64,000 nt of DNA from Siphlonurus alternatus (taxonomy: Eukaryota > Arthropoda > Insecta > Ephemeroptera > Siphlonuridae): positions 13,575,707 through 13,639,706 of the forward strand of contig OX463787.1 of NCBI GenBank assembly GCA_949825025.1, read 5' to 3'. The notes beneath the pieces were generated by a model. The model searched no databases. It was given only the letters and a program-made list of their open reading frames with translations, and had not been told where the DNA came from. Below, one piece after another: positions 1-10,131 of the stretch; the first letter of the stretch is position 1; the number at the start of each line of letters is the position of its first letter. The translations under genes were made by a program, and so were the position numbers.

Positions 1-314
1 ACACAAATAACTAGTTGGCCAATAAGTAGCACATTATAATACTTTTTAAATATTTAACGCTATAAAACAAATTCATCATAAGATATTTAAATAATTCTTT
101 TCAAAAGCATGCAAATGATACAGAATTTTTTGTACAATCAGATTAACCATTAAATATAAGGGGCACAATGTGGCTAGGATTATGATCACATAATGACAAG
201 TTATGTGCAAATTTTCGCGTTGCTGCGTCCCGTTATTATTATAAAGTATATTTATAATGTTACTACTAAATAACTCTGGATTCTTTTTGGTAAATTTAAC
301 ACACATCACAATGT
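1..314. other. Intron of AST1, no feature seen
   Basis: AT-rich sequence upstream of the AST1 last exon. No exon with the Met-turn or zinc-site block was found here on either strand. Confidence 0.5.
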
Positions 315-629
315 AGTATTGACCTCAATTTTTTTATTGCAGAAATGAATAGAGGGTGCAAAATTATGCTACCCTGATTTTTTCAGATTTATTACAGCCC
401 TGGAAGTATGTTTAAAATTATTGAAATTTCTTTTTGTGACGTCACGAAGTGTCTCTTCTTAAGAAAAAGATTGGACTTGCCGCCGCGTGACGTCACAAAA
501 AGAACTTTCAATAATTTTTTAAAAATTATACTTCCAGGGCTGTAAAGAATCTGAAAAAAAAAATCAGGATAGCATAACTTTGCACCCTCTATCCATTTCT
601 GCAATAAAAAAAATTGAGGTCAATACTCC
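315..629. mobile_element. MITE family M2 (hairpin with GCAG-type ends)
   Basis: Inverted ends start AGTATTGACCTCAATTTTT and contain TTTTATTGCAG|AAATG, a sequence like a 3' splice site. The inner arms carry GTGACGTCAC. It lies in the last AST1 intron. Confidence 0.85.
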
Positions 630-735
630 ATTTAGCACACACATGCACATTTCAACATTTCACAAATTCCTCCATCCCCCCCTCCCCTCCAAATGCATTT
701 TTATTATGGAAAATAATACCTTGTTTGATTTGCAG

Positions 736-882
736 AAGAAAACCACAGAAAATATCGGACAACGACGTGGCTTCTCTCTCTCTGACATCGAGAGAATCAA
801 CCGTCTGTACGACTGCAGATCCTCGGACGTTAAATACAATCACACGGGACTAATACCTGCTCCTAACACTGAGGACTGGTGA
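736..882 (+). CDS. AST1: astacin metalloprotease, last exon only (5' part outside the window)
   Basis: A single coding exon follows a TTTGCAG acceptor (730-735) and runs to TGA at 880-882. It translates to the C-terminal block typical of the astacins in this cluster: an IGQRRGFSLSDIERINRLYDC segment in which the final Cys is the fourth conserved disulphide cysteine, followed by an unusually long tail of about 22 residues ending in EDW. The six other genes with a visible end lack such a tail or have a shorter one. The preceding exons (zinc site, Met-turn) are not in bases 1-735, so the gene starts left of the window. The upstream intron carries a hairpin MITE (315-629). A second MITE (895-1120) lies 12 nt after the stop, and an AATAAA follows at 1132. 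The family call is firm; start and length are unknown. Confidence 0.8.
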   Translation, partial: KKTTENIGQRRGFSLSDIERINRLYDCRSSDVKYNHTGLIPAPNTEDW

Positions 883-894
883 AGATTTTGTACG

Positions 895-1120
895 CTAAAG
901 GTGGATTCAGATAGCGACAGCGGCGATGCGACGCGATTTTGTCACAAAAGCTGTGAAATCCTATGCGGCAAGCGAATTTGACAGGTTGCGACAGCGAAAT
1001 CGCGTTAATTGCGATGCTCTTTTTTTAAATCGCCAAATATGGCTGTCAATGGATGTCACAGCAAGTGCGCATTATTCGCGTCGCGTCGCATGATAAAAAC
1101 CGCCATGTGAATCCACCTTA
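895..1120. mobile_element. MITE family D (AAGGTGGATTCA ends)
   Basis: About 225 bp with inverted ends AAGGTGGATTCA / TGAATCCACCTTA. It contains GCGACGCGATTTTG and GCGCATTATTCGCGTCGC blocks that recur in four other copies. It is far more GC-rich than its flanks. Confidence 0.8.
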
Positions 1121-1131
1121 ACATTTGTGAA

Positions 1132-1137
1132 AATAAA
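1132..1137 (+). terminator. Putative poly(A) signal of AST1
   Basis: AATAAA followed by T-rich sequence, about 250 nt after the AST1 stop and just beyond the MITE at 895-1120. If it is used, that MITE is part of the 3' UTR. Confidence 0.4.
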
Positions 1138-1365
1138 TTTTGTCATTTTCAATATATTTACATTGTCTTAATTTTATTGTTGAATTTGGGTAGCAATTGG
1201 AATATTATTTAACTTATATTTAAAGAGAATTTACAAATCTAATCATACATTTAAAAAACTTTTCTATTATTATTTAAAAAAATTTACAATCAGAAATTAT
1301 ATAATACCAAAGACCGTGTCTATTAGTCAGAAAATTCAGAAGCTAAGAAGACTGGGAACAAAAGC

Positions 1366-1741
1366 TAGGTCAAGTTGATATAAATTATTTTATATTTTAT
1401 TCGTTATTAAGCTCTCCTCTCGTCTTATTTCCTCTGATTTTGCACCATTTTAGTGGGAAGAAAGACGAGATTACGTCTTTTTTCCTCTTCTTGAGCACAA
1501 ATATTAGAAAATTTCTAATTTTTATTGGGCGCGATTCACGAAGCAGTTAGCCAGGTTTCTAACAACGTTTAAGTTAAACACGTTTAAAAACCTGGCTAAC
1601 TTCTTCGTGAATCGCACCCAATATCGTCTCCATTTCATCTTCGTTTTGAGAGAAGAGGAAATAAGATGTGTTTTCGAGGTAAAAAGATTAGGTTTAGACG
1701 TGTAAAGGATGAGTTGAAGACGTGATTTTTCTACTAGGGAT
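1366..1741. mobile_element. MITE family A (ACCC/GTTGAAAT ends) with a nested palindrome
   Basis: Ends resemble CAAGTTGATATAAAT and TTTTTCTACTAGGGA; internally TGCACCATTTTA and AGACGTGTAAAGGATGAG identify the family. A second element (1528-1622) sits in its middle. Confidence 0.75.
1528..1622. mobile_element. Palindromic element N1 (GATTCACGAAGCAGTTAGCC)
   Basis: A 95-bp near-perfect palindrome, ATTGGGCGCGATTCACGAAG to CTTCGTGAATCGCACCCAAT, lying at the centre of a family A MITE. Its sister copy is at 5799-5909. Confidence 0.8.
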
Positions 1742-2945
1742 TAATTATAATACAAAAAGGAGAAGTAAAACTTATTTAATTTGTAGATTATATTAAATTA
1801 TAAAATTATAAACATCATGAACTGTTATCGTACTGGCACTACAGCCATTTTTAATTTGCTGTATATACAAAAAGAATTATCTACACTATATCCTGTAGTT
1901 TAAATTATAAGGAAAGACCGATTAAGTAGCATATAAAAAAAAATTATATGGAAAATAGTTCTGCTTTAAACTGTTCTCGGTAAGTAGCATAATTATTTAA
2001 TTATAATAGTATCGGTTTAGCTTAGAATCATAGTCTGTTTATTAATATGATGCCTGTTTTTTTTTTTAATTAGCTCTATCATAATTAGAGTTCTATAGAA
2101 ATTAAGTAGTTACATAGCTTCCATTGTTTTTCCATTTTTTCCATTGTTTTAGTATATATAGCACTTTTAAAAAATTAAACATGACATTTGTGCTCCTCTC
2201 ACTGACGTCATTGAAATGTTAAGTTAAACAAACAGCTATATAATGTTTGTGTAGAATCATATTACTGTAGATAAAGTAATACTAATTTTGTTTTGTTTTA
2301 TTAAATGGGATGATAATACGACCATTTTCATTAGAACATATAAATTCTACATTAAAATTGTCCTGTTGTTATCACTATTAACTAGCATGTTAATTTAGAA
2401 TCTCTATATTGTAATAAAAGGATTTAAACCGAATCAATTTTATTTATTCGAGTGCTATATATACAGAATTACTGCTATAAATATACTAATTAAAATGTGT
2501 AAAAATTATTTTCTCACAATACATGTCAATTTTTGGTGTATGTTGAACTTTACAAAAACAAGAAGATAATATTTATGGACTTTTTAAATGATATTTCATT
2601 AGGTTTTTAATAAGTTTCGCGACTAGGGAGTCTTATTATAATTATTTCAATAAATAATTTATTATATAAATAATTAGAGGACAATTTCAATAATATCGAG
2701 TAAAATAATCTTATTAGATCTTGATTTATGCAGCAAGTTAACTTCAATATTTCATTTATTTATTTTCTTCTTTATAATTAGTAATATACTGGTAGTATAC
2801 TTCATACGGTATACAGATTACACCTTGCACATTACACGATGGCACCGAAAAGAGAGCCTTTATTTCATTGCAATTTAGCGTGTAGACATTTCGGCATAAC
2901 ATTTTTACTTAATATAATTTAATGTAAATAATATTTCTTTTACAT
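1742..2945. other. Intergenic AT-rich sequence, no feature seen
   Basis: No coding block or clear repeat was found. A single TGACGTCA occurs near 2202. Confidence 0.4.
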
Positions 2946-2949
2946 TTAA

Positions 2950-3333
2950 GGTAGAGATAACGTCGAACAGCTGTTCGACGTAATCCCCTTTAATTAACAT
3001 GTAAACCTTAGCAAATTGACAAAAATTCTGAAATTTTTTTGAGAGGCAGATATTAGTGCCTAAAAGCCATAGCAAAAGTTTCAAAAACATTTAACGAGCC
3101 GATTTTTTTAAATTAATTTTTTAGTTTGGCTCTCCATGGGAAAGCCCTTGCTGAAAATTAAAAAAATTAATTAAAAAAAATCAGCTCGTTAAATCGTTTT
3201 GAAATTTTTTCGATGGCTTTTAGGCACTAATATCTGCCTCTCAAAAAAATTTCAGAATTTTTGTCAATTTGCTAAGGTTTACATGTTAATCAAAGGGCAT
3301 TACGTCGATCAGCTGTTCGGCGTTATCTCTACC
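2950..3333. mobile_element. TTAA-flanked MITE (GGTAGAGATAAC ends)
   Basis: Hairpin with TTAA at 2946-2949 and 3334-3337, ends GGTAGAGATAACG / CGTTATCTCTACC. It is the same family as the AST2 intron element and is closest to the copy at 62383-62770. Confidence 0.85.
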
Positions 3334-3682
3334 TTAAAATTTGTTTTAAAAAATAACGATTTAAGAATGCAATAAACAATTATAAAATAATTATATTTTT
3401 CAAAAATATTTAATTTTAAAACTATTTCATTGTATTTTTATTTATAAATGAATATTTCTGTTAATATTTTTAAAATTATTTTGACTAAGATTATATATGT
3501 ATATATATATTACTAATTATAGTACATAAGCTAAATTTTTATTGATCTCTATAGTTATGATAATTAGTAGAGCATTTATTAAAAAAGTAACTACTTTTTC
3601 TAAATGATAATACGGATGTATGACAAAACTATAACTACTAGTTTTTTATTTCTGATTTGAGTCATATGTTTTCAGCTCTAGA

Positions 3683-6600
3683 ATGAAGAATATAAAATTC
3701 ATGTTAATTGTTACTCTATGTATATTAAGTATCATACAATGTCATGGAACTCCTACAAAAGATTACTCTGTTGATTACGATATAGACCAGTTGATTGAGT
3801 CTCTTAAGGGTAAGATAACACGAACAATCGATTGTTGATAGTCCCATTTGATTAACATGTAAACCTTAGCAACCTCATAATAATTCTGAATTTTTTTTTT
3901 AGAGACAGTTCTTGGCACCAAAAAAATATGGAAAAAATTTCAAAACAATCGGACGTTCAAATTTTTTTAAATTAATTTCTTAGTTTAGGTCTCCATGGGA
4001 AAGCCCTATACTGAAAATTTAAAAAAATTCATTTAAAAAAATTGGATCGTCCGATTGTTTTGAAATTTTTCCACATTTTTTTGGTGCTAAGAACTGTCTC
4101 TCAAAAAAAAAAATTCAGAATTATTATGAGGTTGCTAAGGTTTACATGTTAATCAAATGGGACTATCAACAATCGATTGTTCGTGTTATCTTACCCTTAA
4201 CATAGGATCTGAAGAAGAGTCAGTTGAGAGAAATCTCAGGCGATGGAAGTATAATAGAAAAACATCTGACCGGAATATTGACATGAATAAGTATGAAGCT
4301 TTGATTAGAAAAATGCAAGCTAAAAGTTTGGGATCACCAAATAGTGAAGTTGGTATGTATTTTCAATGAGTTTGATATTGTTTATAGCTGTGGAAACATG
4401 GAAACCAGTATCATTATAGCCGGTATTATGATACACAAGCAATTAAATGAACTGTTGTAATTATTTTTACTCTTATTTGTATATTCACAATTTATTTTAT
4501 TATCCATTATAAACTTCACTATAAAATTCTTATTATAAACGTATGCTTAATGTACAGTCGTTGCTTTAGAAAATGTTCCTTTGTGGCCTTGATTAACAAG
4601 GCTGCAAATGGGAAATTTTCTGAGGCGACGACTGTACAATGTACTGTATAGGAACAATAAATAAATTATTATTTTTAAAAAAAAAAAAATACATTTGTGC
4701 AAAATAACACCATAAAGAAAGAATATTTATTGTTATAAATTATGCTGATTAATTTTAAATAGTGCTTTAATTTTACCAACCTTGCTAAGTAAGGTTTCCA
4801 CGGTCCCATAGTTACTAAAGGTAAAGTTTATTTTAATAGTTTTTAATAGCACTTTGTGTTAAGCATTTAATTTTAATTTTCCTTTAATATACTCACAAAA
4901 ATATTTTTTTTTTACCTAAGCAATTTTCTATACCTGTACTCTATATGTAGCTGTTAAAATCACTTCAATTCAAATACACATTTAACATTTTTAGGAGAGA
5001 TTGTAGACTCTATGAAACCCAGAGACTCCCACAATCCCGAAGAAATGGGAACATATTTGGAAGGAGATATTCTGACATTAAAAAGCAAAGGAAAGATTCC
5101 AAAAGATTTTCTCTGGCCTAATGGAGTTATCCACTACCTAATTGAAGATGATTTTGGTGAGTCTACCCTAATTGAACAATTACTTCTTCAACTCAGTTTT
5201 TACACGTCTAAACCTAATCTTTTGACCTCTAAAACACATCTTATTTCCTCTTCAATCAAAGTGAGGATGATATGAAGACAATATTTTTAATAATTTATGC
5301 TCAAGAAGAGGAAAGAAGACGTAAGCTCGTCTTTTCCTTTAAAATGGTGCAAAATAAGAGGAAAAAAGGACAAAAGATGAGAGGAGAGCTTAATAGACTA
5401 CATATTACATAATAGACTACATAATAGACTACAGAGTACATATTCTTATAAATAAGGAAATGTACTATGTAAAAATGTACTTTTGTAATAAGTTGCCAGA
5501 AAATATTATACTGTATAATGTTGTTTTTTAATTGATTGTATCTATATATTGTATTTCATATCTTGATAGTTTTATGAATTATTGTCATTTTAATGTGTTT
5601 TTATGTTATGTAATTTTTATGTTATTATTAGGAATGACGTAATCCATGTTGTACCTGTACAGCCAGTTGATTGAATAAATAAATTGAATTGAATAGTGAG
5701 GAAACAAGGAAATTTATTTCAATTTGGGTATTAGTCTTTTTACCTCAAAAACAAATCTTATTTCCTCGTCGCTCAAACTTGAAGATGAATTGGAGACATT
5801 GGGTGCGATTCACGAAGCAGTTAGCCACGTTTAGCTTAACCACGTTTAGCTAGGTGGTTTAACGTGGTTAGAAACCTGGCTAACTGCTTTGTGAATTGCA
5901 CCCAATAATTCCAACATTTTATGCTCAATAAGAGAAAAAAAAGACGTAATCTCGTCTTTTTCCTTCGAAAATTATTTAAAATAGGAAGAAAAATGCGAGC
6001 AGAGACTTTAAAAGATGAAATTTAATACAATTCTGGTACTTATTGATATGTATAATTTATATTAATTTTAAATATAATTACAGATGCACACGACCGTGAT
6101 ATAATAATGAGAGCTATGACTCAGTTCCACGAACACACTTGCATTCGTTTCAAGCCGTGGACGAAAGGAGTGAAGGATTTCATCGTCATCATGAGCAGAC
6201 ACACGGGTTGTTGGTCATCTGTAGGCAGAGACGGGGGTGCACAGATTGTAAACCTGCAGAAGGAGAACCGTAGACATTACGGGTGTTTCAGATCAGTAAG
6301 TACAATCGACCTCATTTTTTTTATTGCAGAAATGGATAGAGAGTGCAAAGTTATGCTACCCTGATTTTTTACAGCCCTGGAAGCTGGAAGTATTTTTTAA
6401 AAAAGACTTTCAACAATTTTTTTAAAAATAGTTCCAGGACTGTAAAAAATCTGAAAAAAATCAGGGTGGCATAACTTTTCTGCAATAAAAAAAATTGAAG
6501 TCGATACTCCATTTTGAGAAAAATAAGAAGTGCGTTCAGCCTAAACATTTAAAAAAGTTAAAGTTTGCAATATGACTCTATAGATTTCGTAACAACGAAT

Positions 6601-6866
6601 ACAGAGCAGAAGTAAAGTTGTTCATGTTTCGAGATGTACTTAAAAAATATATATATTAGAATAACTGGGTGCTCCTCTTACCTCCCCCTATTTTGAAAAT
6701 TTGCATAATTTTTTTATATTCCTGTTGTAGATATGTGGCAAATCAGGCAGGTTTGAGCTGTCTTGAGTTAATAATTAATTTTTTCATTGCATCATTAAAT
6801 ATTTTACATTACTACACTCGTTAGATCAATCAAGATAAGTAAAAATTAGTTACCCTGTATCCCCCC

Positions 6867-6933
<67 letters not shown>

Positions 6934-7815
6934 ATATTATACATTCTAAATTTTTATTTTACAGATCGGAGTACCAATCCACGAGTTTATGCACGTGCTT
7001 GGAATTATCCACGAACAAAACAGAAACGATCGAAATGACTACGTCACAATCGTATGGAAAAATATTAAATCAGGCATGTGAATAATCATAGTTAATTAAA
7101 TTTTTAAAACATATAAATCAAATAATATAATTATTTTCATTATTTTATAATTTAACACAATGTATGTAAATAATAAAATTTTAATACAACATATAAATAA
7201 AAATAATACATTGAAATTAAGAAATTTATAAGGAACAATTAAATTTTATTATTTTGCTTACAAATAAAAATAATGTTCAGTATTCTAACAGCATTATGAA
7301 TTGAAAATTCAATGTCATTGCAATTGTATTTTAATAGGCAATAAGCAATAATCTGATATTTTTGTATATCCTTCCAAATCACAAGTAATTAAAATTTTGT
7401 TAATTCACAGATAAAAAGCATAATTTTAACCTTCTACCAAAACCAATGGACCTCGGACTAAAATATGACTACAACAGCATCATGCACTATACAGAGGATG
7501 CTTTTTCAAAGAATACAAAACACACCATTCAAGTTAAGGTGAGGCAACAGATTAATAAAATATCACAATTTTTATAATAAATTAATAAGATTGTTATTTA
7601 TGGATTTGAAAAGTTGACTACGTTTAATATTTTACTGCCCGAGTCATAGAACATATCTGTCAGAATTATCATTGTCTTTAAATATCAAATTTGAGAAGTT
7701 CAAAAATTAAATTAATTAATTTTTTTTTCAGAAAAAAACTGAAGCGAAGATTGGCCAAAATAAAGGGTTGTCCACCTTAGATATTGAAAAAATTAAAGTA
7801 TTGTACAAGTGCTAA
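3683..7815 (+). CDS. AST2: astacin (M12A) zinc metalloprotease, 7 coding exons
   Basis: Exons: 3683-3809, 4206-4352, 4995-5156, 6084-6295, 6965-7073, 7411-7538, 7732-7815. The total is 969 nt, or 322 residues, in frame throughout. A signal peptide (MKNIKFMLIVTLCILS, then IIQC) precedes a basic propeptide. The exon at 4995 has NPEEMGTYLEGDIL, the aspartate-switch motif of astacin zymogens. Residues near 222-233 form the zinc site HEFMHVLGIIHEQNRNDR, and the Met-turn block is YDYNSIMHYT. The four family cysteines are in HTCIRF, TGCWSS, YGCFRS and the C-terminal LYKC. Two oddities stand out. The propeptide is split by an extra intron that is almost exactly a TTAA-flanked MITE. Intron 5 starts with GC (7074-7075) and not GT. 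The active-site residues are intact, so it is predicted active and secreted. Substrate is unknown. Confidence 0.88.
3808..4196. mobile_element. TTAA-flanked MITE forming an intron of AST2
   Basis: This 389-bp hairpin has inverted ends GGGTAAGATAAC / GTTATCTTACCC and a TTAA duplication at 3804-3807 and 4197-4200. The intron 3810-4205 consists of the element minus two bases plus TTAACATAG. The 5' splice site (G|GTAAGA) lies inside the element terminus and the 3' splice site (CATAG|GATC) is host exon sequence. Related copies are at 2950-3333, 24818-25193 and 62383-62770. Confidence 0.85.
5159..5400. mobile_element. MITE family A copy directly behind the AST2 exon B 5' splice site
   Basis: Starts CTACCCTAATTGAACAATTA at +3 of the intron (donor GTGAGT) and continues with the family blocks ATCTTATTTCCTCTTC and GGTGCAAAATAAGAGG. 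Confidence 0.7.
5540..5697 (+). mobile_element. 3' end of a non-LTR retrotransposon
   Basis: T-rich non-coding end with AATGACGTAATCCATGTTGT and a short-repeat tail GAATAAATAAATTGAATTGA. A similar tail lies at 37660-37735. Confidence 0.5.
5724..6020. mobile_element. MITE family A copy with nested N1 palindrome (5799-5909)
   Basis: Family A blocks on both sides of ATTGGGTGCGATTCACGAAG...CACCCAAT. The insertion point matches that of the nest at 1366-1741. Confidence 0.7.
6300..6512. mobile_element. MITE family M2 copy adjoining the AST2 exon C 5' splice site
   Basis: Begins within a few bases of the donor GTAAGT (6296). It carries TTTTATTGCAG|AAATGG near 6331, an acceptor-like site more than 600 nt before the true one at 6961-6964. 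Confidence 0.75.
6871..6932. repeat. (CT)n microsatellite
   Basis: Uninterrupted CT repeat about 30 nt upstream of the AST2 zinc-site exon, part of an extended pyrimidine tract before that acceptor. Confidence 0.95.
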
Positions 7816-8420
7816 AAAAATAACACAATAATTTCACATTTATTATCAAACTTTGTATTATATTATTGTGCTTTAATTAGATTGTAAATATTAGATAATT
7901 TAAGGCGTTTTGCAAATATCTTGTTAAATATGTAAGCATAACCATGATGTAAGCATAAAATTCTACTCTTGAGGATATAAAACTCTGTACATGTAAGCTA
8001 TGTAATACACAATCTGTGTATGGCAGTGTTAAAATATGATATTGTTACGTTTTAAATACTATATTTATAATAATTACCCATGCACTGCCCACTCTATTTA
8101 GATTAGAATGATTTTACATACAACGGACATTTAACTTGGTTACTGTAATGAGTAAAGGGAGTTCCAGAAGTTTATATCAACATTATTAAAAAAAAAAAAA
8201 ACATTGAAAAATGTTTAAACATGATTATGATTAAATATCCACATTTTATTATTTTCAAATAAGCAATTAAATCCTGATATTTTTACTCAATATATTTACA
8301 TAAATAAAGTAGCATTTTCGGAAGCAAAGTTTGTCATGCAAACCGCATCCTGGTTTCGTTGGCAAAGATTTATATTTCAAAACAGCAATTGTGAAATTCA
8401 TGTTATGAAACATATAATAC
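7816..8420. other. AST2 3' flank
   Basis: AT-rich sequence without a coding block. A consensus AATAAA close to the stop was not seen, so the mRNA end is undetermined. Confidence 0.4.
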
Positions 8421-8755
8421 TTTATGATTAAACTCAGTTACTGCTGGAGGCAGAAAATATTTTTCTATGACAGAATTGAATGAAATAAATTTTAAAAAAT
8501 CGAGAATGTTCTAAAACTTAATTATTTATGGTTTGAGCGGACTCAATTTATCAGTTTTCTCGCAACAGCTCCATTTCCGGTTTTCGTCCACAAGGCCAAT
8601 GTTAAACTTCTATTTCACAAAACTAATAAGACAGATTCGCTTCAAAATTTGTATGCCATCTATTGATGGTGAGTTCTAAGTCCCCTGCAAAGTCTTGTTG
8701 CATTCAGGCGCTACGATTGCGAAATATCAACCTACTGAGATTCATCCTTAAAAAA
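8421..8755. repeat. ~330-bp repeat shared with the last intron of AST4
   Basis: Shares long blocks with 24329-24662, for example CAGTTACTGCTGGAG, CAGCTCCATTTCCGGTTT and CCTACTGAGATTCATCCT, in the same order and orientation. Confidence 0.85.
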
Positions 8756-8845
8756 TTTGGAATAAATTATATGAGGATTTATGGCACTCTAAATTAAAAA
8801 TTGACGAATCAAAGACATTTACATCGGTAACCTCTGCAATGACCA

Positions 8846-8880
8846 TCCTGACTGAGGTTTCCATGTTTCTTAAGTTAAAT
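8846..8880 (+). mobile_element. SINE core fragment
   Basis: CCATCCTGACTGAGGTTTCC matches the body of the SINEs at 47774-48182 and 63028-63215. Confidence 0.5.
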
Positions 8881-9022
8881 ATGACAAATGGAAAATCAGC
8901 AAAATGAGTTAAATTAACATAAATAATGTTAAATGCTAGAATTTGGCTACATTAAAAACCTTTTTTGTATCCACTTCAGTTCGGTGTAAGAGTGAACCTT
9001 AAAAACTAAACTATTATTATTA

Positions 9023-9137
9023 CAGAGATACACCTCTACAAGCTTGTGTAGCTCGATGCCGGGTAATGGGTAGTGAAAAGAGAGAGAAAGGATGGTGGCC
9101 ACGGTTTGTTACGCGTCCCAGTATTCCACTTTTCCAT
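9023..9137 (-). mobile_element. 5S-headed SINE, 3' fragment
   Basis: AGATACACCTCTACAAGC to GTTACGCGTCCCAGTATTC matches the tail half of the SINE at 16175-16548. The 5S-like head is absent. Confidence 0.75.
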
Positions 9138-9310
9138 GTTAAAATAGTAAATTTTAAAAATTCATAATTTAAAAACTAGCTGGAATTTGTGCATCTGATA
9201 TTTTAACTACTGATAGGGGATGTACAGGAGAACATTTTATTTTGTTTTTAATAATTTTCATGTGTGAGATTTTTTTTATAATTGGGCCTGTTACCTAGGG
9301 TTAAATTCAG
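9138..9310. repeat. Half copy related to the MITE at 24818-25193
   Basis: CTACTGATAGGGGATGTA and GGAGAACATTTTATTTT are shared with the right half of that element, including the GGGCC near its end. Confidence 0.65.
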
Positions 9311-10110
9311 TCACTTAATTGTGGCCAGTACCCTATACTAAGGTTCAGTTGAGAAGCTAGAAAAATGTTCAATAAAAAATTCTCGCTGGTTTTTAAGACG
9401 AACATTTAAAAAAATAAAACGACAAAATTGTGGCACGGACGTTGCAAATCCTGCTTTATTTGTAATATTTCGTAATGTCACCTCATTTTTCACATTGCTT
9501 GCAAACTGGCTTGTGGTGATAGAATATCCGCTAGCGATAGATACAAAAGAAGACTAAACTATGAAAAAACGTTTATACTGAAAATTGCTCTAGCTGGAAT
9601 AGCTTCTGTGTAATAATATTCACTCGTAAGTAAAGATTTCAAAATTTAATACAGAAATAATTTTTGAATGATGTACTGTTATAAGATTATTTAAAAGGGA
9701 GTTTAAATTAATATTTTTGATATTTAATATCAATTTGACTGCCAAATTTGTATTTTACAACAGTTATGATTAAATAGTCAATGGAAGATATAATTATTTG
9801 ATAAGAAATTAAATTTGATCGGAGCTGATCACATGCATTTATGATCTTTTATTAATTATATTTCTTTTAATGGACTCAAAATTTTGATTTTATATTCAAA
9901 CGCTTATATTTCATATTAATAATTAATGAAGTTAGGTCTTGAAGAATATTACATGTGTAATTTTTCAATCGATAAGATTATGATATATAATCTTGATTGA
10001 TGTACAAGTTAAATGACCAATAAAAAAAAATACAATATATTAATATTTTTAAATTTATAGTAAAAAGAATTAAATTATATTTTATATAAAAACAAAGTTA
10101 ATTTTTTCCA
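9311..10110. other. AST3 upstream region
   Basis: AT-rich with no repeat recognised. If the AST3 ATG is preceded by a spliced leader exon (acceptor at 10110-10111), that exon lies somewhere here but is not identifiable. Confidence 0.35.
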
Positions 10111-10131
10111 GGTTATCAAAACTTTACTATC

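Noticed and set aside
580..735. Upstream extension of the AST1 last exon, including an ATG at 580
   Set aside because: This part is MITE arm and intron; the TTTGCAG acceptor and homology with other last exons place the exon start at 736.
3808..4196. piggyBac-type element on the basis of TTAA
   Set aside because: TTAA flanks fit, but the ends begin GGG/GGT and not the CCC usual for piggyBac, and no transposase is present; superfamily left open.
4157..4205. Start of a separate AST2 frame within the MITE
   Set aside because: The ATG is in the MITE arm and gives no signal peptide; the upstream exon 3683-3809 with a signal peptide joins in frame.
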